A DNA stretch of 64,000 nt from an uncultured Carboxylicivirga sp. Lineage in GTDB: Bacteria; Bacteroidota; Bacteroidia; Bacteroidales; Marinilabiliaceae. The position numbers and the translations under genes were made by a program. The DNA is taken from NCBI GenBank assembly GCA_947503525.1, contig CANNEA010000012.1, positions 1 to 64,000 of the forward strand, written 5' to 3'. The notes under the pieces were generated by a model that saw nothing but the letters and a program-made list of their open reading frames with translations, searched no databases and was not told where the DNA came from. Positions 18,636 to 27,177 of this stretch are shown in pieces; within the stretch, counting starts at the first letter, position 1, and the number at the start of each line of letters is the position of its first letter.

Positions 18636-20303
18636 TTAATAGCTAAAACTACTGCCGCCCACAAATTCTCTTAGAATGGAAGTTGGAGGTATTTCAGATG
18701 TTTGAATAGGTTTGAAATAGCTAAAGAACTTAAGCAAACGAGTTGCTTCAGAATATTCTTTTAAATTAGGTTGAACTTCCAGTAGAATAGATTCAGCCAA
18801 TGGTTTAAGAACGGATAGTTCGTAAAGTAATGCTGTGTTAAACATCACATCCGCTTCTTCCTGATAAGGGAAAATGTGTTTTTCTTCTCCTCGTCGTACA
18901 CTTTGCCAGCGCGAAATGGTATCCTGTGCTGAATAATTACGATACTTGTAATCCCTGACTATACGCCTAATGAGCCTGTTGTCGGTGGTATGTATCAGAT
19001 TCTGATTATCAATATTTATAGATGTGAGTGCAGATACATATATTTTGAACTTTGATTCATTGGGGATGAGGTGAGTCAATTCCGGATTTAATCCATGAAT
19101 GCCTTCAACGATTAAAATATTGTCATCATTCATATGAAGTTTTTCGCCATCAAAAAACCTTTGTCCGGTTTCGAATGAGAATTTTGGTATTTCAACTTCC
19201 TTACCATCCAGGAGATCGACCAGTTGTTGATTAAATAATTCAACATCTAGAGCATTTAGTGCCTCAAAATCATATTCCCCATTTTCGTCAAGAGGGGTTT
19301 CCTCTCTATTAACAAAGTAATTGTCCAAAGATAGATTCAGCGGTTTCATCCCGGCAACCATCAATTGTATGGCCAGTCTTTTTCCAAAGGTAGTTTTGCC
19401 ACTTGAAGAAGGCCCACTGATTAATATGAGCTTGACTTCCTTTTTTCTTTCATCTACCATATCAGCTATATGGCCTATTTTTTTTTCGTGCAAGGCCTCC
19501 GATACTTTCATTAAGGTCTCAGCTTTACCATTGGTACATGCAGAATTTATATCGGCAAGGTTACTTACTTTTAGTACTCTGTTCCATTCGGCAAATTCCT
19601 GAAAGATATCAAACATCTTATTTTGAATAACAATGTCTTCCAATTCCGTTGGTCGAGTCCTTTTTGGTATCTGAAGCAGCATGCCGTTATAATATTTGAT
19701 CAGATCAAATACTTGCAAATGTCCGGTTGATGGAACCAAATAGCCATAATAAATTCCTATATGCTCTTCAAGTTGGTAGTACGAGGTATATACCTGTCCG
19801 CGATGCTTTAAGAGTGCAGTTTTATCATTTTGATTTTGCTCTTCAATTTTCTGAATTACTTTTTCTGACTCTTCCTCTTTTCTTTCGAATGGAAGATCAT
19901 CCTTTATTATTTCTCTCATGCGTTGCCCAATAGTGATTACATCAGGCATGGTTAATTCTTCCTGTAAATTTTCTAATGAACAGTAGGTGCCTTTAGACAC
20001 CGAATGCTCTATTCTGAGTTCGGCATCAGGATAAATATCCTTTACAGCTTTCGACAGTACAAAAGACAAACTTCGAATATACATGCGCATACCATCAGGT
20101 TCGGTAATGTCGATGAAACGAATGTTTTTAGGATGATAAATTTCGTAGGAAAGTTCTGTTAACTTATTGTTGACATAAGCTCCAATAATGGGATTGCTAA
20201 GTTGAATCCCCATATCTTTCGCAACTTCAGTTAATGAAGTGCCTAATGCGTATTCTTTACTCTTATTATTATTGATGCATTTTATCTGTACAGTCCGCTT
20301 CAT
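18636..20303 (-). CDS. Nucleoside (uridine-like) kinase with TGS and ThrRS-like N-terminus
   Basis: A 555-residue protein with a ubiquitin-like TGS domain at 1-~65, a region similar to the threonyl-tRNA synthetase editing (SAD) domain to ~250, and a C-terminal P-loop kinase of the uridine kinase/phosphoribulokinase type. That kinase has Walker A GPSSSGKTT near 295, DNYF, and VEGIHGLNPEL. This architecture is widespread in Bacteroidota and Firmicutes and is annotated as a nucleoside kinase; the true substrate is uncertain. It diverges from the SDR gene. Confidence 0.85.
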   Translation of the reverse strand: MKRTVQIKCINNNKSKEYALGTSLTEVAKDMGIQLSNPIIGAYVNNKLTELSYEIYHPKNIRFIDITEPDGMRMYIRSLSFVLSKAVKDIYPDAELRIEHSVSKGTYCSLENLQEELTMPDVITIGQRMREIIKDDLPFERKEEESEKVIQKIEEQNQNDKTALLKHRGQVYTSYYQLEEHIGIYYGYLVPSTGHLQVFDLIKYYNGMLLQIPKRTRPTELEDIVIQNKMFDIFQEFAEWNRVLKVSNLADINSACTNGKAETLMKVSEALHEKKIGHIADMVDERKKEVKLILISGPSSSGKTTFGKRLAIQLMVAGMKPLNLSLDNYFVNREETPLDENGEYDFEALNALDVELFNQQLVDLLDGKEVEIPKFSFETGQRFFDGEKLHMNDDNILIVEGIHGLNPELTHLIPNESKFKIYVSALTSINIDNQNLIHTTDNRLIRRIVRDYKYRNYSAQDTISRWQSVRRGEEKHIFPYQEEADVMFNTALLYELSVLKPLAESILLEVQPNLKEYSEATRLLKFFSYFKPIQTSEIPPTSILREFVGGSSFSY

Positions 20304-20394
20304 CTTGTTAAGGTTTTAAGATGACTAAATGTACAATATTATTTAGGATGTTGATTAGAACATACTTTAAAAATCGTTAACTGAACATTCGAAT

Positions 20395-20432
20395 GGTATA
20401 AATGTCTAATAATTAGATGTAAATTTTATACC
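20395..20432 (+). promoter_or_regulatory. Nested dyad directly before the SDR start codon
   Basis: Outer arms GGTATAAA (20395-20402) and TTTATACC (20425-20432) enclose inner arms TCTAAT (20405-20410) and ATTAGA (20412-20417). All arms are perfect, and the outer right arm abuts the GTG at 20433. It could be an operator for a dimeric repressor or an mRNA fold that hides the start site. Confidence 0.5.
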
Positions 20433-21842
20433 GTGAAAATATTATTAACAGGAGCAACCGGTTATATAGGTAAACGATTATTGCCTGTATTGGTTGGCAA
20501 TGGACATCATGTCGTATGCGCTGTAAGGGATAAAAGAAGATTGAATATTCCCAATTCATTATTGGAATATATTGAAGTGGTAGAGTTGGATTTACTTAAT
20601 TCGGATTCCTTAAAAGCTATCCCTAATGATATTGCCTACTACCTCATTCATTCAATGTCCTCATCAAAGGATTATCAGGAGTTGGAAAAACAGTCGGCCA
20701 TCAATTTTAAGAAAGCCTTATTGAAAACTCAAGTATCTCAATTAATATATTTAAGTGGTATTGTAAACGATAAGAATCTTTCAAAGCATTTAAGTTCGCG
20801 ACAGACTGTAGAAAATGTATTGGCTGATGGTGATTATGCATTTACTTGCTTGAGAGCCGGAATTATAATAGGTTCCGGAAGTGCATCTTTTGAAATAATT
20901 CGCGATTTAGTTGAAAAACTGCCTGTTATGGTAACGCCTCGCTGGCTCAATACCAAATGTCAACCAATAGGTGTATCGGATGTCATTAAAATTCTAATTG
21001 ATGTCATTAATAACAAACAATGCCATAATCAAAATTTCGATATAGGTGGTCCTGATGTATTAACCTATAAAGAAATGTTATTGATATTTGCCAAAGAGCG
21101 CGGTCTGAAACGATGGATTGGAACCTTACCGATTATGACACCTCGCTTATCTTCCTACTGGCTCTATTTTGTAACATCCACATCATATCGATTGGCTATA
21201 GCTCTAGTAAATAGTATGAAAGTTGAGGTTATTTGTAAAGACCGTCGGATTAATGAAATATTAAACTTTCAGACACTGAGTTACAAGGAAAGTCTTAGAA
21301 AGGCTTTTGCTCGAATACAGCAAAATGAAGTGGTTTCCAGCTGGAAAGATGCGCTTATTAGTGGGGAGCTTAATATTAAGGTTTCGGATTTTATCAATGT
21401 ACCTGAATTTGGATGTTTTAAGGATGTAAGAGTTTTACCAATGGCTAGGCAAGATACAAGTATTGAAAGGGTATGGCGGATCGGCGGCCAAAGTGGATGG
21501 TATTACGCTAATTTTCTTTGGAAAATCAGAGGCTGTATTGATCGTTTAAGGGGTGGAGTAGGTTTACGCAGAGGAAGAAATCACATCAATAAGCTGGAAG
21601 TAGGGGACGCCCTTGATTTTTGGCGAGTGTTTTATGCCAACAAAGAGGAAGGCCGATTACTCTTATTTGCTGAAATGAAACTACCGGGCGAAGCCTGGCT
21701 TGAGTTCAGGGTGGATCAAGGTCAAATGGTTCAAACTGCCACCTTTCGTCCCAAAGGTTTGTGGGGCCGTTTATATTGGTACTCAGTTTTGCCTTTTCAT
21801 GGATTTATTTTTAAGGGCATGTTAAAAGCAATTGTTGCTTAA
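20433..21842 (+). CDS. SDR-family NAD(P)-binding protein with DUF2867 domain
   Basis: A 469-residue protein. The N-terminal ~280 residues form an atypical/extended SDR Rossmann domain (LLTGATGYIGKRLL, AYYLIHSM, YLSGIVND, FTCLRAGIIIGSGS). From ~320 to the end is a DUF2867-type domain (ERVWRIGGQSGWYYANFLW…GDALDFWRV…LEFRVDQG). This fusion is known in Bacteroidota and Proteobacteria; the substrate is unknown and may be a lipid or quinone-like compound. The start is GTG. It converges with uvrA at a 10-base gap. Confidence 0.85.
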   Translation: MKILLTGATGYIGKRLLPVLVGNGHHVVCAVRDKRRLNIPNSLLEYIEVVELDLLNSDSLKAIPNDIAYYLIHSMSSSKDYQELEKQSAINFKKALLKTQVSQLIYLSGIVNDKNLSKHLSSRQTVENVLADGDYAFTCLRAGIIIGSGSASFEIIRDLVEKLPVMVTPRWLNTKCQPIGVSDVIKILIDVINNKQCHNQNFDIGGPDVLTYKEMLLIFAKERGLKRWIGTLPIMTPRLSSYWLYFVTSTSYRLAIALVNSMKVEVICKDRRINEILNFQTLSYKESLRKAFARIQQNEVVSSWKDALISGELNIKVSDFINVPEFGCFKDVRVLPMARQDTSIERVWRIGGQSGWYYANFLWKIRGCIDRLRGGVGLRRGRNHINKLEVGDALDFWRVFYANKEEGRLLLFAEMKLPGEAWLEFRVDQGQMVQTATFRPKGLWGRLYWYSVLPFHGFIFKGMLKAIVA

Positions 21843-21852
21843 TCGGATTGAT

Positions 21853-24717
21853 CTACTTCTTTTTTAATTCGTCCTTAAGAAATTGAGCTGTATAGCTAGT
21901 TTTATGTTTGGCTACTTTTTCCGGAGTCCCCTCACATAACAATTCTCCACCAAATCTACCACCATCTTTACCTATATCAATGATATGATCGGCTACTTTT
22001 ATGACGTCCAGATTGTGTTCAATCACCAAAACGGTATTGCCTTTTTCTACTAATCGGTTAAGCACTTCAAGTAGTACCCGAATGTCCTCAAAGTGCAGGC
22101 CTGTGGTAGGCTCATCTAATATATAAATGGTTTTACCGGTATCTCGTTTTGCTAACTCTGTTGCTAATTTTACTCTTTGACTTTCGCCGCCGGATAAAGT
22201 AGTAGATGGTTGTCCCAAGGTGATGTACCCTAAACCAACATCCTGAAGAGTTTTTATAATTTTTATCAGTTTTGGAATGTGTTCGAAGAAGTCAACCGCC
22301 TGGTTGATGGTCATGTTTAACACATCACTTATTGATTTACCTTTGTAACGTACTTCCAATGTTTCGCGATTGTAACGTTTTCCGCTACATTCAGGACATT
22401 CAACCATAACATCAGGAAGAAAATTCATTTCAATAACTTGAACTCCACCACCTTTACAAGTTTCACATCGTCCACCAGTCACATTAAAAGAGAAGCGACC
22501 TGGCTTATAAGCTCTGATCTTTGCTTCAGGCAGCTCAGCAAATAGTTTACGAATTTCGTCAAACATCTTTGTGTAGGTAGCCGGATTTGAACGTGGCGTT
22601 CTTCCCAAAGGCTTCTGGTCAACATCAACTACCTTGTCCAGATTATCTAAGCCATCTACAGATTTATAGGGTAGTGGATCTTTTACGGCATTGTAAAAGT
22701 ATTGGTTAAGAATAGGGTAGAGGGTCTCATTAATTAAGGACGATTTACCACTGCCAGATACTCCCGTAACGCAGATGAATTTGCCCAGAGGAATCTTTAC
22801 ATTAAGATTTTTAAGGTTGTGACCTGTTGCCCCTTTAATCGTAATAAACTTGCCATTACCCGTCCGTCGCTTTTTCGGAATTTCAATCTTCTTTCTTCCG
22901 GTCAGGTAATCTGAAGTTAAAGACTGCTTTTGCATTATTTCCATTGGTGTTCCTGCGGCAACAACTTCTCCACCATGTCTGCCTGCATGTGGTCCCATGT
23001 CAAGCACATAATCTGCTGCCATCATCATATCCTGATCGTGCTCCACAACCAAAACAGAGTTGCCGATATCTCGAAGCTGACACAGCGACTTAATCAATCT
23101 GTGATTGTCTCTTTGATGTAAGCCAATACTTGGTTCATCAAGAATGTAAAGTACATTAACCAGTTGTGATCCAATTTGTGTGGCCAATCGTATACGCTGA
23201 CTTTCTCCGCCAGATAATGTCATAGCACCACGATTAAGCGATAAATACTCTAAACCAACATCAATTAGAAAACCCAAACGGCTTCTGATTTCTTTTAGAA
23301 CTTCATGTCCTATGGTGCGTTGCTTTTTGCTTAGGCGATCCTCAAGATTATTGAACCAGGTATTAAGCAGGCCCAAATCCATTTCAGCAAGTTCAGCAAT
23401 GTTTTTGTCATCAATTTTAAAATGCAATGCTTCACGATTTAAGCGAAGTCCATTACATTCATCACAATCAGTATGTTTAATAAATTGTTTAGCCCATTTT
23501 CTGGCTTTCATCGACGTGTCATTATCCTGCTGGTCAAGAATGTATTTAATTACTCCTTCAAAACTGAGGTAATAGTTGGATGAAGTTCCTAATGGTGTAT
23601 TTTTTAAAGTTATGGGTTCGCTCGATCCATGAAGAATTGTGTCAATTGCTTCTTCCGGAATATTTTTAATTGGTGTATCTAAAGTAAATCCGTGTTTCTC
23701 TCCGATGGCTTCAATCTGCCAAAAAATGAGGTTGTTTTTATACTTACCTAAGGGAGCAATGCCGCCTTTTTTAATAGTGGATTTATTATCAGGAACAATC
23801 TTGTCGAAGTCTACCTCGTCAATTGTGCCTAAGCCTTTACATTTTGAGCAAGCTCCCTGAGGAGAATTAAAGGAAAAGGAGTGTGGTGCAGGTTCGTTGT
23901 AGGATATGCCACTTGTTGGGCACATTAATTGGCGACTATAATAGCGTTGTTCATCACTTTCTGCATCAACCAACATCATAATACCCTTGCCATGATGCAT
24001 GGCTAGTTTAATACTTTCTTTAAGTCTTTTGGAGTCATCAGCTGAGACTTTTACACGATCCACCACCATTTCAATAAAGTGGTTTTTATAGCGATCGAGT
24101 TTCATGCCATGGACCACTTCTTTAATTTCGCCATCTACTCTAACATGTAAAAATCCTTTTTTTCTAATCTGCTCGAATAATTCTTTATAATGTCCTTTAC
24201 GACCTTTAACTAAAGGAGCTACTATGTAAGCTTTTTTGTTATTGAATTGAGCCAGTATCAAATCAAGAATTTGCTCATCGGTATATTTAACCATGAGCTC
24301 GCCAGTTTTGTATGAGTAGGCCTGACCAGCGCGAGCATACAACAAACGGAGGAAATCGTAAATTTCTGTTGTGGTACCTACCGTTGATCTCGGATTTTTA
24401 CCAGTGGTTTTCTGTTCGATGGATATGACCGGACTTAGCCCTGTTATTTTATCAACGTCAGGTCGTTCCATATTGCCCAAAAACTGTCGGGCATAAGCTG
24501 AAAAAGTTTCTATATATCGGCGTTGTCCTTCGGCATAAATGGTGTCAAACGCAAGTGAGGATTTGCCACTTCCGCTTAAACCAGTGATAACAACAAGTTG
24601 ATCTCGTGGAATAGTAACATCAATATTCTGAAGGTTATGCACACGTGCACCAAATACATCAATCCTGCCAGAATCTTCTATTGCAGCGGTATTTTGACTT
24701 GCTGTTTTTTTCACCAT
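21853..24717 (-). CDS. uvrA: Excinuclease ABC subunit A
   Basis: A 954-residue UvrA, the damage-sensing ATPase of nucleotide excision repair. Two ABC modules are visible: Walker A GLSGSGKSS near residue 47 and GVSGSGKSS near 645, signatures LSGGESQR twice, and ILDEP twice. The second zinc module is intact (CETCKGG … CPECSGK). In the first, the leading pair reads CPTSG, with Ser in place of the usual second Cys, followed by a normal CSKCKG pair. An exact -7 box lies 19 bases upstream. Confidence 0.97.
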   Translation of the reverse strand: MVKKTASQNTAAIEDSGRIDVFGARVHNLQNIDVTIPRDQLVVITGLSGSGKSSLAFDTIYAEGQRRYIETFSAYARQFLGNMERPDVDKITGLSPVISIEQKTTGKNPRSTVGTTTEIYDFLRLLYARAGQAYSYKTGELMVKYTDEQILDLILAQFNNKKAYIVAPLVKGRKGHYKELFEQIRKKGFLHVRVDGEIKEVVHGMKLDRYKNHFIEMVVDRVKVSADDSKRLKESIKLAMHHGKGIMMLVDAESDEQRYYSRQLMCPTSGISYNEPAPHSFSFNSPQGACSKCKGLGTIDEVDFDKIVPDNKSTIKKGGIAPLGKYKNNLIFWQIEAIGEKHGFTLDTPIKNIPEEAIDTILHGSSEPITLKNTPLGTSSNYYLSFEGVIKYILDQQDNDTSMKARKWAKQFIKHTDCDECNGLRLNREALHFKIDDKNIAELAEMDLGLLNTWFNNLEDRLSKKQRTIGHEVLKEIRSRLGFLIDVGLEYLSLNRGAMTLSGGESQRIRLATQIGSQLVNVLYILDEPSIGLHQRDNHRLIKSLCQLRDIGNSVLVVEHDQDMMMAADYVLDMGPHAGRHGGEVVAAGTPMEIMQKQSLTSDYLTGRKKIEIPKKRRTGNGKFITIKGATGHNLKNLNVKIPLGKFICVTGVSGSGKSSLINETLYPILNQYFYNAVKDPLPYKSVDGLDNLDKVVDVDQKPLGRTPRSNPATYTKMFDEIRKLFAELPEAKIRAYKPGRFSFNVTGGRCETCKGGGVQVIEMNFLPDVMVECPECSGKRYNRETLEVRYKGKSISDVLNMTINQAVDFFEHIPKLIKIIKTLQDVGLGYITLGQPSTTLSGGESQRVKLATELAKRDTGKTIYILDEPTTGLHFEDIRVLLEVLNRLVEKGNTVLVIEHNLDVIKVADHIIDIGKDGGRFGGELLCEGTPEKVAKHKTSYTAQFLKDELKKK

Positions 24718-24735
24718 TTATATTTTTTAGAAGCG

Positions 24736-24743
24736 CAAAGATA
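24736..24743 (-). promoter_or_regulatory. -7 box of the uvrA promoter
   Basis: The minus strand reads TATCTTTG followed by GCGC, an exact TAnnTTTG 19 bases before the uvrA ATG. The same ten bases, TATCTTTGCG, occur before coaX. Confidence 0.5.
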
Positions 24744-24805
24744 AGAAATCTTTTTACGCTTAAATGTAAACGGTAGGAGATGAGAACTTGTTTATAAGAG
24801 GCAGT

Positions 24806-24837
24806 AAAAAAAGAGGGAGCTATTATGAAACTCCCTC
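24806..24837 (-). terminator. Intrinsic terminator after the M56-M23 gene
   Basis: Perfect 7-base arms GAGGGAG (24813-24819) and CTCCCTC (24831-24837) are followed on the minus strand by seven U residues (24812-24806). It starts just past the M56-M23 stop and ends that transcript before uvrA. Confidence 0.8.
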
Positions 24838-24844
24838 ATTTAGT

Positions 24845-26614
24845 TTATTTAAAGTACTCTTCAGGATTGACGTATTCTCCATCTTTCTTAAGCTCAAAAT
24901 GCAAATGGGGTCCTGTGGAGAGTCCAGTGGAACCGAGGTAGGCAATAACATCACCTTGTTTTACGGTTTGTCCCTCTTTTACATTGTAAGCATTTAACTG
25001 TGCATATAGCGATGAAAAACCATTTTCGTGATCAATGATTAAGAATTTACCATAGCCTTTACCTTCTTCTGGGTTCAGTTTAATGTTTCTGACTGTTCCA
25101 TCCGCTATGGCTAACACTCCAGTATTAAGTGGTGCTACGTAATCAATTCCATTGTGCATCATTTTTACTTTTTTGATAGGATGCATTCTCATACCAAATC
25201 TTGAACTAACCTTAGTTAAATCTTGGTTTCTTATCGGAGCGATGAATTTTGCACTACTTGCCTCCTCAATATCAACTCCATTCATATTTTTAGGTGAAAC
25301 TATTGCTATGCGCTGTTGATACATTTCATTAAGCATAGTTTGTTCGGCAGTATTACAGTCCGAGTATACTTTATTATACGTTTTCTTAGCAACAATTTCT
25401 TTGGCTTCAGTATAGGCTTGGCTTACTTCGTTAAGTAAGCCATTGGCATCTTCTTCTGAAGTTGAAACATCCCGTTGTAAACGCACAACTCCATCACATG
25501 TGTTCTTTTCAAAATTACTTTTCGAAAGTAAGAATTGTAATACAGCGGGCTGAACTTCATTGATCTTAGCTGGCCGGTTATCCATTAGTAATTGGCCATT
25601 TTTATTAATTAAAATCTCAAAACTGGCTGAATGATTAGTTGATGATGGATTGTGAAAATTCTTCATTTCTTCATTCGATTTAGGCCATTTCAGTTCATTC
25701 TGAATCGAAGCTAATATCGAATGGTTTGTTTTAGATATACTTGTTCCTGAAATAGCGACAATTAATAATGCCATTGCAATTGGTGCAATCAACAGGAATC
25801 GTTTTAAAGGATGTGATTTATGTGTTGACATAAGTATTCGTTTTTTGATGAGTTTATATGAGAAAGGACTCATCAGAGGCGAATAGTTTCCTTGGACTGA
25901 TTGTTGCACAACTAATTGAAAATACTCTCCTACAGAATTACTTTTCTGAGTTGCTTCACGATCAGCCTGATATTCATGAACCTCTTCAAGAGCCTTTCGG
26001 TATAAATAAATAAATGGATTCACCCAAAAAACAATTTGCATAATTTCAATGAAGAGTCTGTCCAACGAATGCTTGTGTCTGATATGACTCAATTCGTGTT
26101 CGAAAATGCGTTTGCCGTTTGATGAATTCCAAATGCTTTGGGAAATAAAGATATAACGAAAGAAAGAAAAGGTATAGTGCTGGTTAAATAGCACCAGCGT
26201 GTATTGTTTATGATTTATTTTTTCATTGGCATTAATGGTTTTGTGCAATTGGTAAATATGTTTAATAAAACGATATAGGAAGATCAATGTAATGCAGACC
26301 GGAATTAATAACCACCAATAATGATGAGTGTTATTCACCACGTTTTGTGTATTCTCCAATATGGTAAACTCTTCTGTGAATGTGAATTCGTTAAAAGAGT
26401 CCTGTAATGAAGTAATAATGGGCAGTTCATTATTATCCGTTACATTAATGTTGACTTTAACAAATGGAAATAGATATGAGAAGATGAAGCTTATCAGTAA
26501 ATAGAAGCGATTCAGAGAGAAAAATGATTCTCTTCTGAGGAATGCATGATACATCACATATAACAATCCCGAAACTATTGTGCTTTTTATTAGATATAAT
26601 CCAATCGCTTCCAT
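24845..26614 (-). CDS. Fused M56 (BlaR1-like) membrane protease and M23 endopeptidase
   Basis: A 589-residue protein. The N-terminal ~290 residues are the BlaR1/MecR1-type M56 unit: several membrane segments (about 8-25, 36-53, 99-117, 272-290) and the cytoplasmic zinc motif HELSH at 173-177, with EYQAD downstream as the likely third-ligand region. In place of the penicillin-binding sensor domain, a periplasmic linker leads to a LytM/M23 domain at ~465-585 with intact MHNGID and GPHLHFE metal motifs. The inferred role is a wall-sensing or wall-cutting partner that inactivates the adjacent BlaI-type repressor. Its start shares one base with the repressor's stop (TAATG), so the two are coupled. 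Confidence 0.9.
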   Translation of the reverse strand: MEAIGLYLIKSTIVSGLLYVMYHAFLRRESFFSLNRFYLLISFIFSYLFPFVKVNINVTDNNELPIITSLQDSFNEFTFTEEFTILENTQNVVNNTHHYWWLLIPVCITLIFLYRFIKHIYQLHKTINANEKINHKQYTLVLFNQHYTFSFFRYIFISQSIWNSSNGKRIFEHELSHIRHKHSLDRLFIEIMQIVFWVNPFIYLYRKALEEVHEYQADREATQKSNSVGEYFQLVVQQSVQGNYSPLMSPFSYKLIKKRILMSTHKSHPLKRFLLIAPIAMALLIVAISGTSISKTNHSILASIQNELKWPKSNEEMKNFHNPSSTNHSASFEILINKNGQLLMDNRPAKINEVQPAVLQFLLSKSNFEKNTCDGVVRLQRDVSTSEEDANGLLNEVSQAYTEAKEIVAKKTYNKVYSDCNTAEQTMLNEMYQQRIAIVSPKNMNGVDIEEASSAKFIAPIRNQDLTKVSSRFGMRMHPIKKVKMMHNGIDYVAPLNTGVLAIADGTVRNIKLNPEEGKGYGKFLIIDHENGFSSLYAQLNAYNVKEGQTVKQGDVIAYLGSTGLSTGPHLHFELKKDGEYVNPEEYFK

Positions 26615-26988
26615 TATTTCCGTTTTTCAGAAATTTGTTGATCAATTAAAGTCTTTATCTCTTCAAGTTCGCTGATAGACAGGTTACTTTCTTTGGTGAA
26701 AAAAGAAGCAAACTGTTTCTGAGAGTTATTGAAGAAATTTTGTACCATAGTTTTAAGATAACGTTTAGAATAATCTTCCTTTTTAATCAATGGATAGTAT
26801 TCATTCACTTTACCATATGTGTTAAAGGCAATGGCCTTCTTTTTTACCAAAACTCTAACAACCGTTGATACGGTAGTATATGCCGGTTTTGGTTCAGGGT
26901 ACTGTTCTACAACGTCTTTCAGAAATCCTTTTTCAATTTTCCAGAGAAACTGCATAACCTGTTCTTCTGCTTTCGTTAATTCTATCAT
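26614..26988 (-). CDS. BlaI/MecI-type transcriptional repressor
   Basis: A 124-residue winged-helix repressor. It opens ELTKAEEQVMQFLWKIEKGF and continues with the PAYTTVSTVVRVLVKKK recognition-helix region and a C-terminal dimerisation helix. The open frame reaches 27036, but the ATG at 26986-26988 gives the standard family start, and the promoter's -7 box (27006-27013) lies inside the longer frame. It probably binds the two operators upstream and is relieved by cleavage through the M56 partner, as in the Bla/Mec systems. No beta-lactamase is nearby. Confidence 0.9.
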   Translation of the reverse strand: MIELTKAEEQVMQFLWKIEKGFLKDVVEQYPEPKPAYTTVSTVVRVLVKKKAIAFNTYGKVNEYYPLIKKEDYSKRYLKTMVQNFFNNSQKQFASFFTKESNLSISELEEIKTLIDQQISEKRK

Positions 26989-27005
26989 TTCCCAAATGTT
27001 TGCGA

Positions 27006-27036
27006 CAAATATATAACTATAAATATAGTCATGCAA
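27006..27036 (-). promoter_or_regulatory. Promoter of the blaI-like/M56-M23 operon
   Basis: On the minus strand a TTG (27036-27034) is followed by exactly 20 bases and then TATATTTG (27013-27006). This is the full Bacteroidota -33/-7 pattern. The first operator copy fills the spacer. The ATG at 26988 follows 17 bases after the box. Confidence 0.75.
27016..27032. promoter_or_regulatory. BlaI-type operator, copy 1
   Basis: The 17-mer ACTATAAATATAGTCAT contains the dyad ACTAT-4-ATAGT. It sits wholly between the -33 and -7 elements, where a bound repressor would exclude RNA polymerase. An identical copy lies 40 bases upstream. Confidence 0.7.
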
Positions 27037-27055
27037 TTATTTTAATAGTTTTATT

Positions 27056-27072
27056 ACTATAAATATAGTCAT
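27056..27072. promoter_or_regulatory. BlaI-type operator, copy 2
   Basis: This is an exact repeat of the 17-mer ACTATAAATATAGTCAT, in the same orientation, centred 40 bases (about four helical turns) upstream of copy 1. That spacing would let two repressor dimers bind on the same DNA face. Confidence 0.65.
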
Positions 27073-27112
27073 AGGTCTGGCACGCTATTTATAATATGAG
27101 AATTTCGAGAGG

Positions 27113-27153
27113 AAAAAAACAAAAAGGGCAACCGCATTTTTGCAAGTTGCCCT
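27113..27153 (-). terminator. Intrinsic terminator after the lytic transglycosylase
   Basis: Perfect arms AGGGCAAC (27125-27132) and GTTGCCCT (27146-27153), with extra inner pairing GCA/TGC, are followed on the minus strand by TTTTGTTTTTTT. It separates the transglycosylase from the blaI-like operon. Confidence 0.85.
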
Positions 27154-27177
27154 ATTAATATCTAATTGTATAACTGA

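Noticed and set aside
24845-26988. Beta-lactam resistance operon (blaR1-blaI)
   Set aside because: The outer domain is an M23 peptidase, not a penicillin-binding sensor, and no beta-lactamase gene is present.
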